From Coprinellus micaceus (lineage: Eukaryota > Basidiomycota > Agaricomycetes > Agaricales > Psathyrellaceae), in contig OX596342.1 in NCBI GenBank assembly GCA_951394405.1, positions 1,984,001 to 2,048,000 of the forward strand: DNA of 64,000 nucleotides, in the 5' to 3' direction. The position numbers and the translations under genes are program-made. Shown here in pieces: positions 45,431 to 56,425 of the stretch. The notes below the pieces were generated by a model. The model was not told where the DNA came from and did not search any database. It saw only the letters and a program-made list of their open reading frames with translations. Each line of letters begins with the position of its first letter. Positions within the stretch are counted from its first letter, which is position 1.

Positions 45431-45948
45431 CCGGGTTGCCTTACTTATATGGACCTCAGAGCGCCGTATACGCCACTAACACCTGTCCACTACTGTTCAT
45501 TTCAATCATTTTCCGGGCTTCTGGTGTTCTTCCGCACCTGCATGGATCTTCTACGTTCCATCTTATCGTTCAGCCTACATGAGGCCAGTTCGATCAACGA
45601 CATATACCCAACGTCCGGTGACCTATCCATCTGCAAAGCAGCGACAGGTCCTCACCCCCCTCTCTCGTCGATTCGGCTAAATATGTACCGCTCTACCGAG
45701 ACGGGAGTTCAAGGGAGTTCATCCACATTACCTGTGGAATCTAGATCGGTGCTGCTGGATTGGGATGGGCGCTAATTAAGTGCACGTGCCTCTTTCGTGG
45801 TTGTGGGAACGTTCAGCCACGCTGTGGCATCGCCTCCTGCACACCTTGCTTCCTGCGTTCACCTCGACCCCGTCGACCGCTTCGTCTTCTCTCTCCTCCC
45901 TCCATCTTACACCTTTCTCAAACCTGCGTCTGCGGCTGGGTCGACGAC
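45431..45948 (+). promoter_or_regulatory. Upstream region of NLR-6
   Basis: Strongly conserved with 55690-56425 upstream of NLR-7, including a (C/T)-rich block just before the ATG and GGGCGCTAATTAA about 170-180 bp ahead of it. It probably contains the NLR promoter. Confidence 0.5.
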
Positions 45949-48900
45949 ATGGCCGGAGCACAGCATGGCGACTTCGTACAAGGATCCTCCAGTCAACCAT
46001 ATGCGAATAGTGAGCACCGTCCTTTACATGGGCGATATCCCAATCCCCAGCAGTGATCTCAGGGAACTGACTTTTAAATGCATTTGGCATAGACCACCAC
46101 ACCTACCAAGCCCCGGTGCACAACGTTGGGCAGGCGTGGAATTCTAACAGTGGCGTGAACCAAGGTAAGCGCTTGTTCTCCCTACTACTTCATCCCTGCG
46201 TTAACTTCGGTATCCAGGTATCATTAATCAGTTCGTGTATCATGGTTCGGCACCCGGCCTCCCGGTCTGCCTTATGCCCATCCCCGATGCATCTCATACT
46301 CGCAATCCCCGAACTTGTCCCCCCAACTCAAAATGCCTCCCTGGTACCCGGAAGAAGGTCCTCGGCAAGCTACGGTCGTGGGTACTGGATGAACCGTTTG
46401 AAGAACTCGAAGTTGAGCAAGAACCCAACCGATCCTACTCTCCTCTATTCCGTAGGGAGCCCCAGCCAACTCCCATTCCCGAAGACACCCGTATCGTGTG
46501 GCTTTGTGGGCCCGTAGGCTGCGGCAAATCCGCAATCTCCCAGGCGGTGGCAGACGAGCTCGACGAGAGGGGCCTTTTGTTGGGCTGCTTTTTCTTCTTC
46601 CGAGGGTCAGGCGATAGGAGTCGCATCGCTAGGCTCATCGTGACTTTGGCCGATCAGATGATGGCTCGGATTCCAGCCACTTGCCCGTTGGTGGAGTCTG
46701 CCCTTAAGAAGCCTGGTCTGCAGGCCATGTCCCCAGGTAATCAACTCAAGTGGTTGATATTCGAGCCGCTCCAGAGGCATCTACGCGACCTGGAAGCAGC
46801 TGGCCCAATTGATTACCGCCCCAACCTGGCCCCCTCCTTCCCCATGGTGGATCCCACCCCAGAACCCACATCCCGCAAGCGACCAAGCGACTCGGAGATT
46901 CCCCACGCCAAGCGCACACGACACCACAGCCCAGTAAACACCCCCGCCGGTTCCTCACTTCCTCCACCTCCACCACCATCCCTACCCCCAATGTTTGGCC
47001 CATTCCTTTTTCTCTTGGATGGGATTGATGAGTGCGAGGATCGTGGAGAGGTCGCGGAGCTGATCGATGACATCCTCCTCCTGTTCGAGCAATATCCCAA
47101 CCTTCCGCTCCGCTTTCTCATTGCCAGTCGCATTGAGGAGCATATTCGGGCGTGTATCCAGCGGCCTGAGGTTCACATCGAGAATCTCCGCGACCACCAC
47201 CCTCGGCATGACATCATGGCCCTGGTTCGGCACACCTTTGCAAAGGCCGCGCAGCAAAGCCTTGTCATTCAATCGTACGGAAAAGAATGGCCACCCGAGG
47301 ACGACGTCGACCAACTCATTAAACACGCAGACGGGTCCTTCGTTTTCATCACCACACTACTCTCATACATCTTGGGCCTGGAGATGGAGGATGCCGATGG
47401 GTTGACGCCAATGGATCGATTTAAGCGTGCCCTCAATATGAATCCGGGATTGGACGGCCTCTACTACCAAATCTTACAACGCGCCAAGCACACCCCCCAT
47501 TTCGCCCAAATAATCCTCACTCTCGCGCTGCTCCATAAGCCACTTCCCATCCCCAGTCTCGCCAAACTTCTTCAAATCCCCCCTTTCCAGGTCATGAATA
47601 CTCTCGTTCCCCTCCAGTCCATCTTCCATGTCCCTGGTGACGATGAGACGCTGGTCACCGTGTTCCATACGTCCCTCAGAGACTTTATCCTTGATGAGGA
47701 GCGATCCAAAGAGATAATCTCACTGTCCCAGCAAGATGATGTTCGCATATATCTCGCCTATGAGACCCTGAAGACTAGCGTCGAATTCGCGCCTCATATG
47801 ACCTCCAAGCACCGTTGGAATTGCCCTCCCCTTCAGGCATATGCGGCGACCTTTGTCATCAATCATTGGACAGGTCTACCAGGCCTGGCGAAACAGCACC
47901 TGGACTTCATTTTCCGCATCGCCGAACCCCACCTCGCAATGTGTCACTTCCAGATTGCCTTGGCGGCATATTTTACCTCAGCCGCATTTACCTTGCATCA
48001 CACTCTACCGGCTGTCCTAGACAACCTAACCGGCACGGAGCATTGCCTGGGTACCGCAAAGCAGAGTTATAGTTGTCATTCCCCAGTCCCACTGCTCTTA
48101 GGAGCCTTTTTGGAGGTTACAGCGAACACTGTGTGGGCAAACAGTGACAGAACCCCAATTTCCACCGCATGGGTGGATACGATTCGAGAAACCCCCCCTG
48201 GACCTGACCTACATCGATGCCTCGCTGTCCATTTGATGCGATGTCTTTTCCCCTGCGCTGTACGCGGGATTCTCGACCCTCTGTACGCCATTGAACACTG
48301 GACTCGCCACCTGGCCTTGGGTGTCGCGGCAGACAGTGAACTTCACGATGTGGCCTTGCTACGCTTCCTTGAATCCCCCTACCCATGCCCGGAGTGGAAA
48401 GCCCCCAGTGAGAGCTGGGCTCCGGTGGGTCATGGGATCCCGACCAATGTTCAAAAAGCAGTCGATGCCATTGAAGCGAGGGTAAGCACAGTTTCTGACC
48501 CAGTGTGGACTGAACTGACCCTGATTAGTTTCCAGGCCTTCTTGCATCCAGCCCTTGGGCTGAAGGTGGCGGGGAGTGGGATGGCGACACTGTGAAGCTT
48601 AGTGTGAGTTGTGATCCGGTTTTCATCATTAGTCTTCAATCTCATTAATACGTGTGATGTTTAGAGAAGCTGCGAGGGCCTGTCAGTACTGCACATGCTG
48701 AGGGTAAGGGTTCCGAGAATACGCCATCTTCATCACAGCATTCTCATTCAACAATATTGGCAGGTTTTCTGTGCCCTCCTACAATTTATGGACAGCAATC
48801 CCGAGATCGATCCGTTGGTCCGCCTCGACCTTCCCGGAGATGTCACAGTATATTTCCAGTTGCGTATTTTCGAAGTTGAGCCTAGCATGAAGGAATTCTC

Positions 48901-48955
48901 ATGGTCGACCTGGCTAGAGACTCCAGAGTCTCGCTTGTTTCCCCCAGAAGAGTAA
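45949..48955 (+). CDS. NACHT-domain NLR-like protein (NLR-6)
   Basis: Six exons give 900 residues: 45949-46009, 46093-46164, 46218-48481, 48529-48603, 48665-48703 and 48764-48955. Exon 2 (72 nt, phase 1-1) encodes NVGQAWNSNSGVNQG. Exon 3 begins GIINQF and carries SHTR, CLPGTR, Walker A GPVGCGKS, FFFFRGSGDRSRI and Walker B FLLDGIDECED. A Pro/Arg-rich insert lies between the FFFFRG region and Walker B (about residues 250-300). The tail exons encode FPGLLASSPWAEGGGEW, EGLSVLHML and VFCALLQF through SRLFPPEE. The 47-nt fourth-exon acceptor at TTAG, not the nearby CCAG, keeps the frame and matches NLR-2. Predicted STAND ATPase. Confidence 0.87.
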
Positions 48956-50280
48956 TTCTGAAGATACGTATCACGTTCCTAATTTTCATACGACTCCCAG
49001 AATCCTCATGCTTTCAATTCGTCGTTGGTCCCATCAGATGTATACTTGGTCGTACCGACCACTGTAACGTCGTTACACGATACCCTAGCTACAAAGGAGT
49101 ACATGACATTCATTGTCTATCGAGAGCTCGAAAAGTAGGATCACCTTCCCTTCTTCCTCCCCCGACATTCCCAAATGCTTTATCATCTGCATAGACTGTT
49201 CTCGGAAGTGCTGCCGACGTCCCACCTACCCAAAGATATTTAAAATAGGCCTGAACGTTGTCTCCGAGTGAGTATACCTATCTGGCACCGATTTTGCGAG
49301 CACCGTCTATCCCTTGAGGCTCGCTCTCGTTGACCTTCAGATCAACGGGCGCCGACGGTATGGCACCAAATCACACGGAACGAGAGCGAGGGAACCCCTC
49401 AAAGGACCGCCAATGGGGCCAGTGGTTCACCACTCAAAACGACTTTAAATTTAATCAAAGGAATCCCGAGTCATCTTCATCGTGCCTCGCCGTCCGATCA
49501 CATGGGAATAAGTGCCCGTCGTCGTCCCAGTCCGGCGTGGCACTTGGCCTTGGGGACGCCCATCCTACTTGGCACATACGGACCAGCGGGCATGCTTAGG
49601 TCCGGCGCACCCCTACACATACTGTAGTAAAGGAGCTTGAAAGGAGCGTCCCTCGGACTCCCTCCCACCTACATAAACCCCGACATCACTTGGGCTCTAC
49701 CGTAGCGTTTGCAGGACGGAGTGGCATGGGCTGGTAGATTAGGACGTCGAGTCGCCCTCTCACAGGCGTTAACCGAACCCAAACTCAATTGATCGGTCAC
49801 TTGAGGGTACGCAGGTGGTTCCACAAGCGAGGGATGGCGCATAATATTAAGCGCCCACACCTCCGTATCCTCCCACGTAACCAACCTTGTTTTGCCCTTT
49901 CTCGGAGTTTTGGTCGCTTGGCAACCCCCAAAGCGAACCAGCTCGCCCTCCCCTTCCGCTCTCCCACCCCAACCTGTATCCACCCGTCCGTTGGTCCACA
50001 CGCGAGGATGGAAAGGCCGACGATGCTGGGCTTGGCTCGCCGGTGTGAGGCGGGATCTACGTCCCGACTGCAATATACTCTGTTCGAATATCGATATCAA
50101 CACTCAGCGCTCAACCTGGATGCCTTGCTCTGCTTCAGCGTGCCTCATCCACACACTGCCCTCCCTGCCCTACCTGCCCTAACCCCCGCCACCTCCTCCT
50201 CCTGTGACATCCTTGCGCCCATCTCCCTTTTCTTCAAAATCAAAACATGCCCTCACCCATCTTCCTCGGAAGCCCCTAGC
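48956..50280. other. Downstream flank of NLR-6, repeated in unit 2
   Basis: The sequence matches 60500-61150 and 62312-62900 in unit 2 and so defines the two empty insertion sites used below. No gene seen. Confidence 0.6.
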
Positions 50281-51000
50281 GTTAGACCTTGTACACTACC
50301 TAGACTCAACTAAAAGCTAATCGTAGCATAGAGGTCGAATTAAAGACCACGCCAAAACGCCCAGCGCCCGCTCGTATCAAGTGAAGGGATACATACCGAG
50401 TAAGCCTACCGGTACTCGTAAATGTAGGAAGTACGAGATCGAGATCGAGATCGAGACAGACAGGAAAATTAAACACGCAAGAAACGAGGCGCGGAAGAGA
50501 AGGGGGGGATTAAATAGACGCGGATATCGTGCGTCGGAAGGGTGTGCGGGGACCATGTTACCTGTGACCCTCCTGGACCTCTCAACGACTCCTCAGGTTT
50601 CAGAAGCCGACGACTATACAGCTCTCCTTACAACAAGCACATTGTCAATAGCAGAACGAGCGTTGTGAATTCAGTTGTAAGTTGTAATGGGTATGCCAGA
50701 CCGGACACTCCATGCCCGGTACCGATAAAAACTCGAGACCTCGTACATACACTACCTAGACTTATCTAGAAGCTATCGTAGCGTACTCGAGGTCAAAGGA
50801 CCACGCCGAAACGCCTAGCGCTCGACGTGGGGGTTAAGTGAAGTGGTAAGTATCAAACAATCAGAAAGTGGTGGTGACGAGTGAGCCTAGCTACCCGCGT
50901 TGTAAGGGTAAGAGGTATGACAAGAGGCACGAGACATAGAGACGGGATTAGACACGCAAAAAAGAGACACGGAAGGGAAGAGGGGGGTTAAAGAGACGCG
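50281..51000. repeat. LysM 3'-flank sequence, two local copies
   Basis: A block starting ACCTAGACT(C/T)A and containing CACGCCRAAACGCC, a GAGATCGAGATC-type microsatellite and GGGAAGAG-rich sequence occurs at about 50288-50560 and 50754-51020, and again at 63165-63400. The second copy immediately follows the LysM-1 stop, so all are LysM 3' flanks. Confidence 0.65.
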
Positions 51001-51229
51001 GGTATCGTGGGTCGTAAGGGGGATGCGATGAGTATGAGTATGGTGCGGCGGTATGCAAAGATGGAAGATGAGGATGTAGGGTAGGGTAAGGTGGGGGGAT
51101 ATATTCACTTCGCCAAAAGACAACTGGCAAAAAGGTCGCTCGCGACCCGCTTTCGAGGGCACTACCGTTCCAACCAACCAACCGAACGAATGGTCAGAAG
51201 GTAGGAAGGACGCCAGACAAGCCGTACAC

Positions 51230-52420
51230 TTAGTACAACTCGTCGCAGAAGGGCAAACCCTCATCCGTATCGGCCTCCACAACCTCGTACTCGTCGCAGC
51301 CTCCTCCTCATCCCCACCGCTCCCCACGTTCGTCGCCTTCCCGCCGAGGCCTTCGTCGACGTAGGAGCAACGTTAACAGGCGCCGGGGTCACAGCAGGGG
51401 TCTCAACCGCCTCCCTCTACCTTAGTACTCGTAGCAGCGGGCATCGCAGCGGCAGTAGGACTCCCACCATCAGCGAGCGTGGCGGTTGTGGCGGGTGCGG
51501 TGTGGATGGGGACGCCGGGGCGGGGGGGACACGGACTTCGTTAAGAACGCAGAGGACTTCGCCTACGTAGATGTTCGTGCAGTCGGAGTTGACCTGGGGA
51601 GAAGAAGAGGGAAGGGGTTAGTGAGTGATTTGTGGATGGGTGGTATGTGGGTGGGTGTATGCGGTGGTGGACCATGCAAGGCCCCCGCCTAACCCGTCCA
51701 ACATCGCAGTGGAAGCCAGGACGTGGAGGGAGCAAGGGGACGGGGGTACTCGAAGACACGCTCGACGGAGAACACAGAAGGCGGAAGGAGAGACACACCT
51801 GAGGATTATTCAACAAAAAGATCGTCGCGTTCACTTGCGCCGCCTTGTACACGTCCTCGCACGTATTGCCCAGCTGGACGACGTAGGTGCTGGCGCAGTC
51901 CTCGCCCTCGGAGCCAATGCAGACAGTTTGGCCGGGCTGGAGGTTTGAGCAGGCGGGGTCGATGGTGGCGGGGTTGAGGACGGCGAGTTGGTACCTGGGG
52001 AAGGGGGAAGGGTGTTAGTTCGGGATGGAGGAGGGTTGCATGGAGGGTAATGACAGAGGGGAAACGAGGGGTGGAAAGGGGGAGGAAAGAGAGGAAAGGG
52101 AAAGAAGGGGACGAGGAGAAAGGGAGGGAAGAGGGACGTACGTGAAGACGTTGCTAGCGGTCGAGATGGAGTCCCAGATGTCTCCCGCCTTGACGGTGTA
52201 CTCGCGCACACACTTGTTGGCGGCGGAGGCGACTAGACGTGGGGTGTCAGCATGACACTCTTGGTTAGGAAGTGGGGGATGGTGGAAGGGACGGGGTGAC
52301 GAAAACGATTGGAGGGAGGGAAGGGAGAGGGAGAGACGAGCGCCCGCTTACCCTGAGAGGGGAGAGCCACGGAGGCGGCGATCGCGAGGGAACGAGCTTA
52401 ACCTTGGTGCGTCGTTAGTC
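51230..52420 (-). pseudogene. LysM-domain gene, apparently decayed (LysM-1)
   Basis: Four exon blocks are visible on the minus strand. They are a signal-peptide-like SLAIAASVALPSQ exon, the first LysM (REYTVKAGDIWDSIS), the second block (PGQTVCIGSEGEDC, TYVVQLGNTCEDVYKAA) and VNSDCTNIYVGEVLCVL. LysM domains bind chitin or its fragments, and secreted LysM proteins are common in fungi. There is no ATG in frame with the signal peptide, whose frame meets a TAA after an apparent one-base loss. The usual LysM Cys is Trp (GDIW), and the C-terminal part needs frame changes to reach the CDEYEVVEADTDEG..ELY end. I call it a pseudogene, but sequencing error or an unresolved intron could rescue part of it. 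Confidence 0.6.
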
Positions 52421-53360
52421 GTGGAGGGGGTAGTTGCGTTGTGTGTTTGGGTCAAACGACCATTGGCGATTCTGAACGGTGGACTGTGGTCAAGCCGAGA
52501 ACGGAGAGGAGGCGAGGGGTGCCTGGAGGGAGAGAGAGAAGGGAAGAGATGGGTCAGCGTTGGTCTATATGCGGGGAGCTGAATCGTAGAGGAAGCTGGT
52601 ACGTGGAGGGCACGAGGGAGAGCTCGACCGAAGCAGAAAATCGAACGCACCTGAGGATTGTTAAACGAGGGGATCGCCGCATTAACCGCCGCCGCCTTAT
52701 ACACATCCTCACGCGTATTACTTCACCACGTAGGTAGTAGCGCAACATTCACCGTTAGAGCTGACGCGGAGGGTTCGGATGGGTTGGAGGTTGGACTCGG
52801 AACAGGCGAGGTTGATGATGCTGAGGGCTGCAAGTCAATGGCTAGTAGGGAACAGAAGAGCGTGAGCGGGTCGCTCTTGGGCTGTGTAAGTCGAGCGTAA
52901 ATAGACGAAGGCGAGTGGTGCGAAAGAGAGAGGGGCGAGGAAGAGGGAGTGAGAAGAGGGAGGGGAGGGAACGAGGGAAGGCAGGGAAGAGAGAGGAAGG
53001 ACTCACACAGAGACGTTCCTACCGGCCTATATGGAGGCACATCTATCTCCAAGCTTGAGAGAGGACTCGCGGGTGCGCTTATTGGTGGGTGAAGCGAGTG
53101 GCGGGGAGAGTAGGGAGGGTCAGCGTCGAGCTCGATCCAAACGAGAGTGGGGGGTGGAAGAAAAGGGCGCCAGGTTACCAATGAGGATGTGTGTTCGAAG
53201 GGGAAAAACAGAGATAATGGCTGATTCCGAAAAAGAGAAAGCGAAAAGAAAGAGGAACTACTCACGTTCGCTCGCTCTACCATCGCCGATTGTCATCCCG
53301 GCAAGCCTTCCTCTCGTACACAGCCGAGTCTCGCTGCTTCGAGGTGCGTTTACCTGAATT
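52421..53360 (-). pseudogene. LysM pseudogene (LysM-2, unit 2)
   Basis: It aligns with LysM-1 along its length but is interrupted. The first LysM reads NKRTRESSLKLGDRCASI followed by a stop. The block before TYVVK is heavily changed, and the VYKAAAVNAAIPSFNNPQ exon is followed by a donor but no coherent next exon. It sits in unit 2 where the unit 1 copy is the 43060-43500 fragment. Confidence 0.65.
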
Positions 53361-53674
53361 CAGAGAGGATCTCCCTTCAAGGATGTCGGAGAACGGGAGA
53401 GCGGGCGGTTGGTGCTGGCGTTGAGGTCAAGAGGTGTTGAAGAGATAGCTCTCGTTCGCTGGCTGTCTTTAGTCTCCTCTGGAACTGACATCGTCAGGGG
53501 AGGACGGAGGGCGAAGAGAGTCTGTGCCGCGTTTGTCGTGGTTAGTGCCAGGCGCAACTGCACCCGGCCCAACGGTTTCTTGTGCGAATAAGCGCCGACA
53601 CTGCCACCTGTTGGTCTCGCATGCTGAAATCCTTCAACCCCAACTTGACTTACTTACCCCATGGCCACTCCATT

Positions 53675-54600
53675 CCGTCTCTTCTGCAACCATGAAGGCG
53701 CGGGCATCCAGTGCAGATGTGAAATCCGCGAGTGTAGTACGCTGAGGGAGGAAGTGAATGGATGGACCGGTCGATTTCCGAGGCAGGTGCGTGCATTCGT
53801 CGGTTTGTTGCTTGGGTGGAAGAGGCTAACGCGATTGTGTAGAGCCGTCACTCGCGAGATACATCCCTTTCACGGGACCCCACACAGGAATAGATAGCGT
53901 GAAAGGTTTCGAGCTGCAGATCCCGAATGAGAGTCGACGTAGGGTACGCTGTTTAGATTCTTGTTCGTCGTTTAGGTGCGTTCAGTTATCTCTGCATCAT
54001 CTCTCGCCACCTCTATCCTCCTTCACCCCTGCCACACTTACGGTCCTCTCTCACCCATCCTCCTACCTTCGATTATATGCCTTCAACAAACCCTGACGCG
54101 TTATCACCAGACGTTGCACCCTCAAGTCCCCCACACTCGCTCCTGTGCAGCTCCTCCGATGATACGCCCTCCTCCTAGCTAGTAACCATCCTTGGGTACA
54201 CAGGTGCGTACGGTTCGCTCTCTCGGTCGATTCAAAGCCTGATTAATGTTCCGCAGGGTACAAGTTCATCGCTGCAACCGCAGCGCTCCGAGCCTCAATT
54301 GGATTCCCTGTGAGGCATGTTTACCTACAGGTTCGGGGAACGCGTTTTATAGTAAGTCTTACTTCCCTTGCATTTACCCTCTTCACCCCCATCCTCCTTT
54401 CCTTCTTTCGTCGTTCTCGCTCGTACCATCCTCCCTCTTCCCGTCCTCATGGTTTCCTCTCAAATCGAAGCTCAGTCACTGATCTCTTCACTTCGGAACA
54501 GCTATGCTCCCTGCGCTCCCCGTTCTGCCCAAGCCCTCTAATATAGTCGCCTACCCCCTCTTGAATAACCACCGCAATGGTCAGCCTCACATCACCCCCA
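53675..54600 (+). pseudogene. YIF1 pseudogene copy 2
   Basis: Same structure as the copy at 43610-44560. It has the CGCTGAGGGAGGAAGTGAATG end of exon 2, an exon 3 remnant ending TTCTTGTTCGTCG, exon 4- and exon 5-like parts (GGGTACAAGTTCATCG) and the CTATGCTCCCTGCG exon 6 start. All are disrupted. Intron positions are preserved. Confidence 0.75.
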
Positions 54601-55450
54601 GCAAACTTTACCTCGAACGCCCTTCCTGCTGCTTCTCTCGAATGCCGCCATCGGTATAACCCTAGGATCACCAACGATGAATTCTCGATCTGCCCTAACC
54701 CAACTCCCCGCCGCATCGCCCCCCGGCAACTGATGAACCTCCCCACCCATCCCAACTGCCTTGTCTGGACGGAGAAGGCGATTATCGCGACATGAACGCT
54801 GCATTGAAACTTCGAGATCAAGCCCGATGCATTCCTGAGGCGGTTGGGAAGGGCGGGCTGAACTACAGCGCCCTCAACGCCTTCGAATGCCACCTCTGCT
54901 TCGCGAGGCCGACGCTTTCTCGGTCTGCCCCCGTAGAACATGGGTCATATCGTCTGCCTCGGGGATCAGTTGGGTGCGACGAGTTCCCGATTCCACAGGC
55001 TGTGCACGAATGCTTGGGCAAAGACGGCGCGGGCGCGATGTTAGGGATCTCGCCCCAAAGTTAGCTAGCGAAGTGGCTATCGGCGTTCCCCCCACTCGCG
55101 CCTCCGTCGAAGGAACTATGAATGGCATCCTGGAGCCTGTTGGCGAGAACGCGATTCCAGCGTTTCATCTGCCGACCGCTCCAAACTATCCTTCCACCTT
55201 TCACGCAAACGACGCTAACAGACGATGCAAACATCTAGGGTCCCCTAGAATCTATCCGGGGCACCACTTGCCGTGGGCCATTTGTATCGGGTCGTCCTCG
55301 CCGTGGCCTCGACGCATCCAAGGGTTGCGAATATGCTAAACAGCTCTTCGACGGCTTCGTCAGCAGCACCGACGACTGGCTCTCCTTGTCATGGACTTAA
55401 GCCCTATCGAGGAGCATATCCGGGGCACGGGTTGAGCGGAGGCAGATCTA
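54601..55450 (+). other. Unrecognised conserved segment (unit 2)
   Basis: Paralogue of 44561-45430. The best-preserved piece reads EVAIGVPPTRASVEGTMNG; another gives VVLAVASTHPRVANML. The frame is not continuous, and the identity is unknown. Confidence 0.4.
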
Positions 55451-56425
55451 CATCGAGGGCCTCCATAATCACTGCCGTTAGCGGCGTTGCTGGAACGGAA
55501 CAAAGCATACCGTCGACAATTCCGACAGAATATCGGGGCGTTCGCTTGTATGGACAGTGGAAGGCGTCTTGCAACACATGAGGCACGCCGGGTTTCCTCG
55601 ACTTTCATCGCGACCCTCCTCAAGGACATTCTGGGCCTCGAAATCTCCCAGGGGAGAGGCTGACGCCCGTCTGAAGGATCCCTTTGGCCGTTTACTTTAT
55701 TTATAAAGGGACCTAGCGCCGTATTCACCAGCACCGCCTGTCCACTGCTATTCATTTCGACTGTTCTCTAATTCCCTGGTGTTCCTCCACACCTGCGCGG
55801 ACCTTCTATGTTCCACTTTATCGTTCTACACTCGACTGCCAGTTCCTGACCTCTCTCGAGCCCCACATATTCCCTGGGGTGTTGACGCTGCTCGAACTAC
55901 ACACAAACCCGCTGCTTGTTTATTCGCGCTTTATAACCTTTCCCTCGGACTTCCCGACGTACCATTTTCCCTTACACCATGCCTCAGAAACTCAGCAACC
56001 CTAATTTCGAGCCTACGTGAGGCGAGTCCGATCATCGACATGCCCCCGCGATGTCCGGTGGCCTAGTACCCATTTACAAAGCGGTGACAGGTCCTCATCC
56101 CTGTCGTCGATTCAGCTAAATCGTACACCGTATACTCTACCGACACGGAGTCGAACCGTTTATCCCCGCCGGCCGTGGAATCTGGGTCGTTGCCGGATTG
56201 AAGCGCCAGTTCGGGATCGAGATTCGAGGGATGTCGATGGGCGCTAATTAAATGCACGTGCCCTTCCTGCTGTGTGTGGGAACATTCAGCCACGCAGTGG
56301 CAACCCAGCGTCGTGCAAACCTTGCTTCCTGCGTTCACCTCAACCCCGTCGACCGCAGTCGTCTTCTCTCTCCTCCCTCCATCTTACACCTTTCTCAAAC
56401 CTGCGTCTGCAGCTGGGTCGACGAC
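55451..56425 (+). promoter_or_regulatory. Upstream region of NLR-7
   Basis: Conserved with the NLR-6 upstream region but with about 200 bp of extra sequence (near 55860-56020). GGGCGCTAATTAA and the pyrimidine-rich block precede the start, as in unit 1. Confidence 0.5.

Noticed and set aside
50438..50460. GAGATC microsatellite considered as a CRISPR-like or regulatory array
   Set aside because: It is a simple hexamer slippage repeat without spacers, and the host is eukaryotic.
52723..53283. 186-residue minus-strand frame as a real protein
   Set aside because: It reads through the intron and out-of-frame exon remnants of the LysM-2 pseudogene; Ser/Pro richness reflects pyrimidine-rich DNA.
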